Assembly: GCA_035539075.1 (NCBI GenBank)
Contig: DATLJB010000159.1
Location: 1 to 64,000, forward strand
Direction of reading: 5' to 3'
DNA: 64,000 bases
Source of the DNA: Dongia_B sp035539075
Lineage (GTDB): Bacteria > Pseudomonadota > Alphaproteobacteria > Dongiales > Dongiaceae
Shown here: one piece after another, positions 8,128 to 18,630 of the stretch
Numbering within the stretch: the stretch's first letter is position 1
Layout: each line of letters opens with the position of its first letter
Translations under genes and position numbers: made by a program
Notes under the pieces: generated by a model
Seen by the model: the letters and a program-made list of their open reading frames with translations, nothing else
Database searches by the model: none
What the model was told of the DNA's origin: nothing

Positions 8128-9705
8128 GTGGGGATAGCAGATGGAGCTGCGGACGAGCGGGTCGGTATTATCCTGGTTCACGGCATTGGCGAGCAGCGCC
8201 GTTTCGAACATCTGGATGGGCAATTGCGCGAACTGCTCGAGACCTTGCAGGTGATGAACGGTGTCGTCGAGGTCAGTGTTGACATCGCCAATCCCGGCGC
8301 CACCAGCTTTCATGCTCAGAAGGATGGTTGGCTTGCTGGACCGGACCCCAGCGTCACCGTCGTGGTTCATCATCGCATCGGCGGCACCGACCGTATCGTC
8401 CATCTCTGCGTGCACGAAGTCTGGTGGGCCGATATCAACGAGGACTATTCGTTGGCGAAGCAGTTCCGCTTCTGGGCTTGGGGACTGGCGATCTGGCTGC
8501 ACCCCGGCAAGCCCGGCAGTAATCGCCCCACCGCCCATCTGGTCACACCACCGCGTGCGCCGCGACGGCTCACACTCTGGAGCCGAATTCGGTTGTTTCT
8601 CACTGGCGTCTTCTTCGTACTTATCGGCTTTTCCGTGGGTTCGCTCATCTTTCTGGCTAACCGGCTTTTCAATTGGCAATCGCCGGACCTATTGAAAGTC
8701 GTCACCAACTACGTCTCTGGCGTGAAGCTCTATACCCAGCGTCATCGCTATAGCGGCGGCCTCCTATGGGAAGATGAGGCTTTTCTCGACAATCTCGACC
8801 TGCCGCCCCGTGTTTCCATACGGCGCCGCATGATCCGTGCCATCGCCGACGCTACCTGCCAGGACTATGACCGCTGGTATGTCCTAGCCCATAGCCTGGG
8901 CTCGGTGCTGGCTTTCAACGGCTTGATGGAGACGGCCTATGTCTGGCCGGGGTATCTCGATCGCGATCGTTGGAACCATTTGACCGGCCGACGGGATGCC
9001 GGGCCGCCGCGCGATGCAAATGATATGCTGGAGTTTCCTCGATCCCAGACGGAACCAGTGATGCCACCGCGGCCGGCCTGGGTGCCGGGGCACCATATTG
9101 TCTATCGCGATCAGATCTTCGCGCGCTGCCGTGGCTTGCTGACCTATGGCTCCCCTTTGGAGAAGTTCGCGCACATCTGGCCCGCCATCGTTCCTATCGC
9201 AACACGTCCCGCGTTCTCGGCCGATATGCGCTGGATCAATCTCTGCGATCCCCTCGATCCGGTCTCAGGTGTTCTACGTTCCTTCACCGACCCGACACGC
9301 ACGAGCAACGTCTGCCCGCAGCCCGATGAACACGGCTATGGTGCCGCCTGGTGGTTGCTGCTCGCGCACCTCTGCTACTTCAGGCCGCGCGGCGGACAGG
9401 GTAGCAGTGCCGCCGCCGCGACACTGGAATGGCTTCTGACCGATGTCAGCACCGGCTTCAGGAATAAGCAAGGCGGCCTGGGCAATGGGAGCTGGTATCA
9501 ACCCAACTCGCCTGTGTTCTGGCTGCGACAAGCCATCGCCACCTTGTCGTGGTTGATCGCTGCCGCCATTCTCGCGGCACTCGGCGCCTATATCCTTCCC
9601 GCTCTGGTTCATGCGATCCATGACATCGCCGTGGCGGTGTGGGCGCAGGTTTGCGCATCGGCTCCGACCGGCACCTGTGCGCCGGTACAGGGAGGTGGCA
9701 TATGA
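8128..9705 (+). CDS. Membrane-associated alpha/beta hydrolase of the HGIGEQ type
   Basis: Protein of 525 aa starting at GTG 8128 after an AGGAG site. The N-terminal VGIILVHGIGEQRRFEHLD gives the oxyanion-type HGIGEQ motif of lipase-like hydrolases. The nucleophile elbow is VLAHSLGSVLAFNGL with candidate Ser256. Further family marks are LLTYGSPLEKFAHIWP and RWINLCDPLDPVSG (the latter probably supplying the acid). Between them, residues ~150-180 (LFLTGVFFVLIGFSVGSLIFL) form one membrane segment or a hairpin, and the C terminus (~475-510, ATLSWLIAAAILAALGAYIL) forms another, so the hydrolase is membrane-anchored twice. There is no signal peptide. Substrate is unknown; a lipid or ester near the membrane is plausible. 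The stop overlaps the next gene's ATG, so the two are co-translated. Confidence 0.7.
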   Translation: MGIADGAADERVGIILVHGIGEQRRFEHLDGQLRELLETLQVMNGVVEVSVDIANPGATSFHAQKDGWLAGPDPSVTVVVHHRIGGTDRIVHLCVHEVWWADINEDYSLAKQFRFWAWGLAIWLHPGKPGSNRPTAHLVTPPRAPRRLTLWSRIRLFLTGVFFVLIGFSVGSLIFLANRLFNWQSPDLLKVVTNYVSGVKLYTQRHRYSGGLLWEDEAFLDNLDLPPRVSIRRRMIRAIADATCQDYDRWYVLAHSLGSVLAFNGLMETAYVWPGYLDRDRWNHLTGRRDAGPPRDANDMLEFPRSQTEPVMPPRPAWVPGHHIVYRDQIFARCRGLLTYGSPLEKFAHIWPAIVPIATRPAFSADMRWINLCDPLDPVSGVLRSFTDPTRTSNVCPQPDEHGYGAAWWLLLAHLCYFRPRGGQGSSAAAATLEWLLTDVSTGFRNKQGGLGNGSWYQPNSPVFWLRQAIATLSWLIAAAILAALGAYILPALVHAIHDIAVAVWAQVCASAPTGTCAPVQGGGI

Positions 9706-9980
9706 ATGGCACTTGGCTTGATTGGATGAGCGCGCTCTACATTGAGGGCCGCGATTGGCTGGTGACGTCATATGCGACATTCCTGGGGCGCATGATCATC
9801 CATCTCGGCGCCGCCCTGCTGATCACTTTATGCTTCGGCATCGCGGGGCGCCTCGTGGCGTTCCGCCGTGACGCCGATGATACGACGCACAGCAAGACGC
9901 CAGATCCCGAAACGGTGCCCGAGGGGCGTCCACGGTTTCGCGACGACGACGATACCGGGATCACCGCACCCATGGCTTAA
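9702..9980 (+). CDS. Small membrane protein coupled to the HGIGEQ hydrolase
   Basis: A 92-aa protein starting at ATG 9702, which overlaps the preceding stop as ATGA, a strong sign of translational coupling. It has one clear membrane helix (MIIHLGAALLITLCFGIAG, residues ~31-50) preceded by a Trp/Tyr-rich N-terminal segment and followed by a charged, Asp-rich tail (DADDTTHSKTPDPE..., RFRDDDDTG). No family is recognised. The pairing suggests an anchor, partner or regulator of the hydrolase. The upstream frame extension to 9639 would overlap the hydrolase further and is not supported. Confidence 0.6.
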   Translation: MNGTWLDWMSALYIEGRDWLVTSYATFLGRMIIHLGAALLITLCFGIAGRLVAFRRDADDTTHSKTPDPETVPEGRPRFRDDDDTGITAPMA

Positions 9981-10038
9981 GACCCATCGCGTTGGACTTG
10001 GCGGAGGTTAGCCGGCACGGCTCCGACGAGAGGCGCCT

Positions 10039-10188
10039 TCAGCGGAGTACATGCGGCAGAAGGCCGGCCAGGCCGATGAAGATCAGATAGAGCGCCACGA
10101 TGATGTTGAGCAATCGCGGCATGACGAGGATGAGAACGCCGGCGAGCAGGGCGACGATCGGCTGAATGGCGACGATGCTTAGGGTCAT
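10039..10188 (-). CDS. DUF3096-type small membrane protein (49 aa)
   Basis: A very short gene missed by length cut-offs. Translation from ATG 10188 gives MTLSIVAIQPIVALLAGV, continues through ILVMPRLLNIIVALYLIFI and ends GLAGLLPHVLR, with TGA at 10039-10041. This is the characteristic DUF3096 layout: two short hydrophobic helices separated by 'PRLLN', a family of tiny inner-membrane proteins widespread in proteobacteria with no known activity. A GAGG element lies ~10 bases upstream. It is convergent with the 92-aa gene to its left and divergent from the exporter operon to its right. Confidence 0.8.
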   Translation of the reverse strand: MTLSIVAIQPIVALLAGVLILVMPRLLNIIVALYLIFIGLAGLLPHVLR

Positions 10189-10490
10189 GTTCCGGTAACC
10201 TCATGTTTGGCAATGATTCTGGCAACGACAAGCTGCAGGATCGGCTGGCTGTGACCGACTCGCAGCCAGCTTCGATTTATACCGGAACAGGCGGCAAAAA
10301 GCACAGGCGGCGCCGGCGGTTTCCCGGCCTCCTCATGGCGCTTTCGACCCCGCCGCATCCGACGACTTGCCTTGATCGATATCAAAGCCGCATCATGGGT
10401 TCGACGTTAATTTCCGGTCATATCCGGGGCTTCAGCCGGATTCGTGCGGCATCCGTCGCGCATGGCTAGCTTCCAGTCGAGAGGAATACA
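10189..10490. other. Divergent spacer between DUF3096 gene and exporter operon
   Basis: About 300 bp with no supported coding frame. It must contain the exporter operon promoter; the hlyD-type gene has a GAGAGGAATACA ribosome site at its end. I see no operator-like dyad or regulator gene nearby, so regulation of the exporter cannot be inferred. Confidence 0.4.
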
Positions 10491-11492
10491 ATGCGCGGCA
10501 GCCGGTTCCTGATCGTGGCTCTTGTTCTTGCCGGTCTGGTCCTGGCGGCCGGCTGGCGCTATGGCGGCTGGTTCCAGGGCGGCGACGGCAATCTCACCCT
10601 GTACGGCAATGTCGATATCCGCCAGGTCGACCTCGCCTTCGATGCCGAGGGACGGCTGCTGAAAATGAATGTCCAGGAAGGCGACCATGTCACCGCCGGG
10701 ACGGAGCTCGGCACCCTCGACGCCACCACCTATCAGAGCCTCTACGATCTCTCCGTCGCCCGCGCGGAGGCGCAGCGCGCCGAGGTCACCAAGCTGAAGG
10801 CCGGCAGCCGGCCGGAGGAGATCTCGCGCGACAAGGCCAATGTCACCGCTTACGAAGCCGTGCTCTTCAATGCGCAGCGGGTCATGGACCGGCGCCAGAC
10901 ACTGCTCGGCCAGGGCTTCGCCGCCCAGCAGCAATATGAAGAGGCGCAGGCGACGGCGCGCCAGACCGAGAGTTTGCTGGAAGCGGCGCGCCAGACCTTG
11001 AAGCTCTCCGAACTCGGGCCCCGGATCGAGGATATCGACGCCGCCGAAGCGCAATTGCGCGCCGCCGAGGCCACTGTCGCCGCCGCCAAGGACCGGCTGG
11101 ATCACTGCCGCCTGGTGGCGCCGAGCGACGGCATCATCCTGTCGCGCAATGTCGAACCCGGCGCCATCATCCTGCCGACCACCGCCGCCTATACCCTGGC
11201 CCTCACCAGTGAGATCTGGATCAGGAGCTTCCTGCCGGAAAGCGCCCTCACCCATATCCAGCCCGGCGACGTCTTCATCATCACCGTCGATGGCGCGCCG
11301 GCAAAGCAGTATCGCGCCAAGATCGGCTTCATCTCGCCAACGGCGGAATTCACCCCGAAAACGGTCGAGACGCCGGAGCTGCGCACGCAATTGGTCTATC
11401 GCATCCGCCTGAAGGTGCAGGGCGACGCGCCGGATCTGCGCCAGGGCATGCCCGTCACCCTGCGGCCGGAAAAGCCGGTACCGGTCGGCTGA
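10491..11492 (+). CDS. ybhG: HlyD/YbhG-type periplasmic adaptor of an ABC exporter
   Basis: Membrane fusion protein of 333 aa with an uncleaved N-terminal membrane anchor (FLIVALVLAGLVLAAGWRY). The first biotinyl-lipoyl half is LYGNVDIRQVDLAFDAEGRLLKMNVQEGDHVTAG; then a long coiled coil (about residues 90-200, including ARAEAQRAEVTKLKAG and AEAQLRAAEATVAAAKDRL), the second lipoyl half HCRLVAPSDGIILSRNVEPGAII, and a beta-barrel domain (WIRSFLPESALTHIQPGD). The DIRQV and SRPEEI motifs are typical of the YbhG subgroup. It is first in a four-gene operon with a fused ATPase and two ABC-2 permeases, and should bridge the inner-membrane transporter to an outer-membrane channel, which is not encoded here. 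Confidence 0.9.
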   Translation: MRGSRFLIVALVLAGLVLAAGWRYGGWFQGGDGNLTLYGNVDIRQVDLAFDAEGRLLKMNVQEGDHVTAGTELGTLDATTYQSLYDLSVARAEAQRAEVTKLKAGSRPEEISRDKANVTAYEAVLFNAQRVMDRRQTLLGQGFAAQQQYEEAQATARQTESLLEAARQTLKLSELGPRIEDIDAAEAQLRAAEATVAAAKDRLDHCRLVAPSDGIILSRNVEPGAIILPTTAAYTLALTSEIWIRSFLPESALTHIQPGDVFIITVDGAPAKQYRAKIGFISPTAEFTPKTVETPELRTQLVYRIRLKVQGDAPDLRQGMPVTLRPEKPVPVG

Positions 11493-11514
11493 GCCGGCGC
11501 GGTAGGCAACGCCC

Positions 11515-13406
<1,892 letters not shown>

Positions 13407-13410
<4 letters not shown>

Positions 13411-14543
13411 GCGGGTATCTGCGCCCCAGGCGGCTCTTCGCCCTCCTCGGCAAGGAATTCGTGCAGATCCTGCGCGATCCCTCGGCGATCATGATCGCCT
13501 TCGTGATGCCCGTCATCCTGCTGCTGCTCAACGGCTATGGCTTGTCGCTGGATGCGATGAACGTCTCCTTCGGCGTCGTCATGGAGGCGCAGACGCCCCG
13601 CACCATCAGCCTCTACCGCGCCTTCGTCGATACGCCTTATATCGCCGCCCATCCCTATTACACCGCCGATGCGGCGGAGAGCGCCTTGATGAACGGCGAT
13701 ATCAAAGGCTATATCGTGGTGCGCGCCGAGACCGTGCGCAATCTTGACAGCGCGCTGAAGCCGCAGCCCTATCTGGTGGTGGTGGACGGCGTCGACGCCA
13801 ATACCGCGCGCATCGTCGAGGGCTATGCGGCGGGCGTGCTGGGCGGCTGGTACCAGCGCGAAGCCAGCAACAACAGCCTTCTCATCAGCAGCCCTGGCGT
13901 CGTGCTGGAGCATCGCTACTGGTTCAATCCGGAACTGCGCAGCACCTCCTTCATCGTGCCGGGCCTGATCGCGGTGGTGATGACCCTGGTCGGCGCCTTG
14001 CTGACTGCGATGATCGTGTCGCGCGAATGGGAACGCGGCACCATGGAATCGTTGATGGCTTCGCCGGCCAGCATCCTCGAGGTCATGCTGTCGAAATTGC
14101 TGTCGAATTTCGTGCTCGGCATGATGGCCATGGCGGTCGCCGTCTTCCTCGGCCTCTTCCTGTTCCACGTCCCCTTCCGCGGCTCGTTCCTGATCCTGAC
14201 CCTGGTCAGCGCCCTCTTCCTGATCAGCGCCCTTGCCCTCGGCCTGCTGATCTCGACCATCGCCCGCAACCAGTTCGTCGCGGCGCAGATCACCTTCATC
14301 ACCACCTATATGCCGGCGCTGATGCTGTCCGGCCTGCTGTTCGACATCGCCAGCATGCCGCTCTGGGTGCAGGATCTGACGCATATCGTCGCCGCCCGCT
14401 ATTTCGTCGCCTGCCTGCAGACATTGTTCCTGGCCGGCGACGTCTCGGCGATCCTGCTGCCCAACGCCGTCATCCTGTTCTGCTTCGCACTCGGCTTCTC
14501 GCTGATCACGCTGAAGCGCATGAAGCGCAACCTGGAGGGCTGA
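13407..14543 (+). CDS. ybhS: ABC-2 type permease (YbhS-like)
   Basis: Permease of 378 aa with the ABC-2 layout: a cytoplasmic amphipathic N terminus (LFALLGKEFVQILRDPSAIMIAFV, the 'KE...QilRDp' motif), first membrane helix at ~residues 25-45, a large ~150-residue periplasmic loop, then five membrane helices in the C-terminal half (from FIVPGLIAVVMTLVGALLTA onward). The cytoplasmic motif SREWERGTMESLMASPAS after helix 2 is the ATPase-contact signature of this family. The ATG overlaps the ATPase stop (ATGA), indicating coupled translation. Confidence 0.93.
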
Positions 14544-15653
14544 ATGCGCCGCATCATCGCCCTCATCGTCAAGGAAATGCTGCTGCTCTGGAAAGACCGG
14601 CGGATGCGCTTTGTGATCATCCTGCCGCCGCTGATCCAGGTGGTGATCTTCGCCCATGCCGCCACGTTCGAGGTGCGGCATGTGCCGCTCGCCGTGTGGA
14701 ACGAGGACCAGACGGAGGATTCGCGCGAATTCGTGCGCCGCTTCACCGACAGCGACGCCTTCGACCTGGTGGCCAATCTCGACAACCCGCAAGCCGTCAC
14801 CGACTGGATCAACGCCCAGCGCGCCGGGGCGGTGCTGCATATCGATGCCAGGTTCAGCGCCGATCTCGCCTCCTCCCGGCCGGCGAAGGTGCAGATGATC
14901 ATCGACGGCAGGCGCTCCAACGTGGCGCTGATCGTGCAGAACTATGCCGCCACCATCGTGGAGAGCTATAACCGCGAACGGCTCGGCGCCGCCGGCAGCA
15001 CTGCTTTGGCCGGCCCGCGCCTGGAAGTGCGCGCCTGGTTCAACCCCAACCTCGAGAGCCAGTGGTACATCCTGCCGGCGCTCAACGCCTTGCTGGTGAT
15101 GGTGATGGCGATGCTGATCACCGCTCTGTCGGTGGCACGCGAGCGCGAGCTCGGCACCTTCGACCAGTTGCTGGTGACACCGCTGCGGCCGCTTGAAATC
15201 CTGATCGGCAAGGTGACGCCCTCGCTGATCATCGCGCTGGGCGAGGCCTTCGGCATTCTCGCCGTCGCCGTCTTCGCCTTCGACGTGCCGTTCCGCGGTT
15301 CGCTCGCCTGGTTCGGCGTCAGCTTCGTCGTCTTCCTGCTCTCGGCGATCGGCATCGGCCTGGCGATCTCTGCCGTCGCCAAGACGCAGCAGCAGGCGAT
15401 TCTCGCGGTCTTCATCTTCCTCGCCCCGGCCATCATTCTCTCCGGCATGGCAACGCCAATCGACAACATGCCCGACTGGTGCCAGAAATTGTCGCTGATC
15501 AATCCGACGCGCTATATGGTCGAATTGATCCGCAGCCTCTATCTGCGCGACCCCGCCCCGGCTTTGATCATCCAGCAGCTCTGGCCGATGCTGTTGATCG
15601 GCGCCATCACCCTCAGCTTCGCGACACTGCTGTTTCGCCGCCGTCTCGGCTGA
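14544..15653 (+). CDS. ybhR: ABC-2 type permease (YbhR-like)
   Basis: Second permease of the exporter, 369 aa, starting immediately after the YbhS stop. It shares the same architecture: LIVKEMLLLWKDRRMRFVIILPPLIQVVIF at the N terminus, a periplasmic loop, then ARERELGTFDQLLVTPLRPLEILIGK (ATPase-contact motif) and four further helices. The two permeases should form the heterodimeric membrane pore paired with the fused ATPase. It is the last gene of the operon; no clear terminator hairpin follows before the csbD promoter. Confidence 0.93.
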   Translation: MRRIIALIVKEMLLLWKDRRMRFVIILPPLIQVVIFAHAATFEVRHVPLAVWNEDQTEDSREFVRRFTDSDAFDLVANLDNPQAVTDWINAQRAGAVLHIDARFSADLASSRPAKVQMIIDGRRSNVALIVQNYAATIVESYNRERLGAAGSTALAGPRLEVRAWFNPNLESQWYILPALNALLVMVMAMLITALSVARERELGTFDQLLVTPLRPLEILIGKVTPSLIIALGEAFGILAVAVFAFDVPFRGSLAWFGVSFVVFLLSAIGIGLAISAVAKTQQQAILAVFIFLAPAIILSGMATPIDNMPDWCQKLSLINPTRYMVELIRSLYLRDPAPALIIQQLWPMLLIGAITLSFATLLFRRRLG

Positions 15654-15705
15654 AAACGCGCACCGGTCACGACAACTTGATGCGGGTCTTCGGGCGCTGC
15701 CCGGC

Positions 15706-15730
15706 GGAACCATGAAGGCGAAGGCCGGTT
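15706..15730 (+). promoter_or_regulatory. EcfG-type general stress promoter candidate upstream of csbD
   Basis: GGAAC at 15706-15710 is followed, after 16 bases, by GGTT at 15727-15730. This fits the alphaproteobacterial EcfG consensus GGAAC-N16/17-cGTT, with the first C of the -10 element replaced by G. Transcription would start near 15738, leaving a 5' leader of ~44 nt before the CsbD gene, a typical member of the general stress regulon. Confidence 0.5.
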
Positions 15731-15781
15731 GCTCATGCAGGCGCCCATCCGGAACGCGCCATTACCTTCAAGGAGAACGAC

Positions 15782-15994
15782 ATGAACAACGACCGTATCG
15801 AAGGCAACTGGAAGCAGTTCAAGGGCAAGGTGAAGGAGCAATGGGGCAAGCTGACCGACGACGACATGAAGGTCCTCGAAGGCAATCGCGACCAGCTCGT
15901 CGGCCGGGTGCAGGAACGCTACGGCATCGCCCGCGACGAAGCTGAGAAGCAGATCGAGCGGTTCCGCTCCAGCAATCGCGATCTCTTCAGCTAA
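15782..15994 (+). CDS. CsbD family stress protein
   Basis: A 70-aa protein with the canonical CsbD sequence: MNNDRIEGNWKQFKGKVKEQWGKLTDDD followed by a VLEGNRDQLVGRVQERYG helix and a polar C terminus ending SSNRDLFS. Members are small, hydrophilic, helical cytoplasmic proteins induced by general stress; molecular function is unknown. AAGGAGAACGAC immediately upstream is a strong ribosome site. It is monocistronic, between an EcfG-like promoter and a perfect hairpin terminator. Confidence 0.95.
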   Translation: MNNDRIEGNWKQFKGKVKEQWGKLTDDDMKVLEGNRDQLVGRVQERYGIARDEAEKQIERFRSSNRDLFS

Positions 15995-16039
15995 GCGCTG
16001 ATATCCGGGCCGGGCCGACGAGGCCGGCTGATCGACTTG

Positions 16040-16070
16040 GGAAGCGGCCGCCTTGCGGCCGCTTCCTGCT
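16040..16070 (+). terminator. Terminator hairpin after csbD
   Basis: GGAAGCGGCCGC at 16040-16051 pairs perfectly with 16055-16066 over a 3-base loop, 45 bp after the csbD stop; the following TGCTTT is a weak T-tract. The stem is very stable, so termination or 3' end protection is likely. Confidence 0.75.
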
Positions 16071-16771
16071 TTCGGTGCCACCACATCCCGCAGATCGCAT
16101 CCTGCGTCTGCGCAGTTTGCCCCGCCTCCGGCGCCGCATCCGCGCAGCGACTAACGGTGTATGCCGCATCGCGAGGGATCACAAAATAGTGTTGCGCGAT
16201 CTACATCCCCTGATGTTAGCCATGGCCAAAAAGGCTGGCCCTGAAGATCAGGCATGCAAGGATAGGACCTCGTCCCTCGGCGTATCTCCCAGAACCCGCC
16301 GGGCGGACGCCGGGAATGGCAGGTAGGCTATCGGCGAAGCCGGTCTTGTCGACGGTCGCTGACGTTTTCCCCTCAGCGGCACGGCATCGACCTGCTTACC
16401 GCTCCGTTCCCCGATCGGCCCGGAGGTCGCGACGCTTCCCAGCAAAGCGCCGTACGAGGTGGATACCCCCTGGAAGTGGCCCCCAAGCTTCCAGCACCTC
16501 AATGCCTCCGGGCCCGATCCTATCGGGGACCCGGCAAAAGAAACCCGCACAGCATGCTGCGAGATCATTTTGCGAGATGCCGGGCGGCTTTATACAGCCG
16601 CCGCGATCGCGCCTCGGCCGGCCGATTGATTGCGCCCGCCCTATTGATGCCACCCCATTGACGCCAGCCGCGCGTGGTGCCGAAATAGCCGGGCGCAGTC
16701 GGTGCCGGCGCCGCCTCAAGCCGCCCGTTGCCGATACTGCGTGGGGGATTCTATGAGCATCATAAAATAGT
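16071..16771. other. 700-bp region without a supported gene
   Basis: Open frames here (for example 16316-16756 and 16396-16914 on the other strand) are Arg/Pro-rich and lack family features or ribosome sites, as expected of chance frames in GC-rich DNA. The only structure I see is a 7-bp perfect hairpin GGCGGCT/AGCCGCC at 16583-16602 without a T-run. The final ~50 bp are AT-richer (CATAAAATAGTATG) and probably hold the promoter of the PAS gene. Confidence 0.4.
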
Positions 16772-17338
16772 ATGCCTTGCTGGCTTGAACTTGATCGCGT
16801 CACGATGCCCCTGGTGCGTCGCTTGCACGATGTCTGGTCGCAGAAACGCCCCGGCGGCAGGCTGCCGAGGCGAGCCGATTTCGACCCGGTGGAACTCAAG
16901 GCGCTGCTGCCCAACCTGATGATCGTCGAACCCGAGCCGGCACCGTTCCGGCTCCGCTATCGCCTGGTGGGCACGAAGATCGCGCGGGTCTCCGGCTTCG
17001 ACTTCACGGGCCGTTATCTCGATGAGATCCTGCCGCCCGGATTACCCGACGACTGGCACCATTATTACCGCATTTCCTATGACAGCGGCCGGCCGGTTTA
17101 CGGGTTGATCAACGCCCCAACCCGCGATGGCGAGACCTTTGTCTATGAGTTCGGCATCTTCCCGCTGCGCCTCGCCGGCGATACGGTCGAGCAGTTCTTC
17201 AGCATCGAGGATTTCGGCGACCGTGAGCCCTATTCAAATCAGTTGATCGGCGAAAGGCGGCGGGGCGGCGACAGGCGGGGCGGGCACGACGGCGGGCCCG
17301 AGGCAAGGACGGCGCAGGCAGAAACGCCCCAGGCCTGA
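16772..17338 (+). CDS. PAS_5 domain protein
   Basis: A 188-aa cytoplasmic protein. Residues ~10-155 match the PAS_5 family of alphaproteobacteria: WSQKRPGGRLPRRADFDPVELKALLPNLMIVE, then FRLRYRLVGTKIARVSGFDFTGRYLDEILP, and a final strand pair PLRLAGDTVEQFFSIEDFG. Such proteins carry only a sensor fold and act in trans or simply bind a small ligand. The last ~35 residues are a low-complexity Gly/Arg/Ala tail. It precedes the nucleotide cyclase gene by ~80 bp in the same direction, so a joint signalling unit is possible. Confidence 0.85.
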   Translation: MPCWLELDRVTMPLVRRLHDVWSQKRPGGRLPRRADFDPVELKALLPNLMIVEPEPAPFRLRYRLVGTKIARVSGFDFTGRYLDEILPPGLPDDWHHYYRISYDSGRPVYGLINAPTRDGETFVYEFGIFPLRLAGDTVEQFFSIEDFGDREPYSNQLIGERRRGGDRRGGHDGGPEARTAQAETPQA

Positions 17339-17418
17339 GCCGGCGCGGTCTTTCGGTTCTTGCCAAACGGCGGCCTTGCGACATCCAGAATCGACGAGAG
17401 AGGGCGGCCAGGCATTCC

Positions 17419-18630
17419 ATGCAACAACACATCGATATCCTGCACGAGCTTGCCCTCTGGCTGACCCACCGTGTGCGCAGCGGTGCCAGGCTGGAGGAAC
17501 TGTTTCCAGATTTCAGCCACAAAATCGCGCGATCCGGCCTGCCGCTCTGGCGCAGCCAATTGGGCCTCGAGGTGCTGCACCCGGAGGCATCCGGCTGGAT
17601 GCTGGTCTGGCAGGACGAAGCCCTGGCGATCCGCGACCGCAAGCGCAGTGAAGTCCTGGGCAAGCAGATCTATCTCAATAGCCCGACCTGGGTCGTCGAT
17701 GAAACCGGGCGGCCTTATCGCCAGCGCCTGGAGGACGGACCGCAATCCATGGAATTGCTGGAAGAATTGCGGCTGCAAGGGGCCACCGATTACGTGATGT
17801 TTCCCCTGCCGTTTCTCGACCATCAGCGGACCGCCGTGATGTCGTTCGCCACGCAACAGACCGGCGGCTTCAGCGAAAGGGAGATCGCGACCTTGCGCCT
17901 GGCGGCGGATCTCTTCAGCCCCTATGCGGAGCGCCATGTCCTGCGCCGCATCACGGTCGACCTGCTGGACACCTATATCGGCCATCGCAGCGGCCGGCGC
18001 ATCACCGACGGCCAGATCGAACTGGGCCAGATCGACCACATCGAGGCCGCCATCTGGCTCACCGACCTGCGCGGCTTCACCCGCTATTCCGAAGAGGCGC
18101 CGATCGCCGAGGTCATCGGCGCCCTGAATGCCTGGCTGGGGCCGATGGTGAAGGTGATCGAGAGCCATGGCGGCGAGGTGCTGAAATTCATCGGCGATGC
18201 CGTCCTTGCAAGCTTCGCCGCCGCCGATCACGGCGGCGGTGGAAATGCCTGCCGCCAAGCGCTGGCGGCCGCCGAGGCCTTCTGCGCGGCGATCGACGGT
18301 CTCAATGAGCAACGGGGCAAAGCCGGCCTGCGCAGGCTCGATTTCGGCCTTGGCCTGCATGTCGGCGAGGTGGCCTATGGCAATATCGGCGCCGCGACCC
18401 GCCTGGATTTCACGGTGATCGGCCCAGCCGTCAACCGCGCCGCGCGCCTGCAGGAATTGACCAAGCAGTTGGGCGAGCGGGTCGTCATCTCCGCCGATTT
18501 CGCCGCCGATGCGGGCCTCGATCTGCGCGACCTCGGCCTGCACGCTTTGCGCGACGTCGCCGGCACGCAGCGCGTTTTTGCGCCGAGGCGATTAGATCCT
18601 GCTTTAACGGCGGGCGATCAGCAGGCCTAG
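17419..18630 (+). CDS. Class III adenylate/guanylate cyclase with N-terminal GAF-like sensor
   Basis: A 403-aa cytoplasmic protein. The first ~190 residues resemble a GAF-like sensor (MQQHIDILHELALWLTHRVRSG...VMFPLPFLDHQRTAVMSFATQQTGGFSEREI). The C-terminal cyclase domain has AAIWLTDLRGFTRYS with metal ligand Asp216, KFIGDAVLASF with the second ligand Asp260, LDFGLGLHVGEVAYGNIG, and VIGPAVNRAARLQELTKQ carrying the Asn and Arg that contact ribose and phosphates. The catalytic set therefore looks complete; cAMP is the likely product but substrate specificity cannot be proved by eye. Its 3' end overlaps the convergent DUF883 gene by 27 bp. Confidence 0.88.
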   Translation: MQQHIDILHELALWLTHRVRSGARLEELFPDFSHKIARSGLPLWRSQLGLEVLHPEASGWMLVWQDEALAIRDRKRSEVLGKQIYLNSPTWVVDETGRPYRQRLEDGPQSMELLEELRLQGATDYVMFPLPFLDHQRTAVMSFATQQTGGFSEREIATLRLAADLFSPYAERHVLRRITVDLLDTYIGHRSGRRITDGQIELGQIDHIEAAIWLTDLRGFTRYSEEAPIAEVIGALNAWLGPMVKVIESHGGEVLKFIGDAVLASFAAADHGGGGNACRQALAAAEAFCAAIDGLNEQRGKAGLRRLDFGLGLHVGEVAYGNIGAATRLDFTVIGPAVNRAARLQELTKQLGERVVISADFAADAGLDLRDLGLHALRDVAGTQRVFAPRRLDPALTAGDQQA

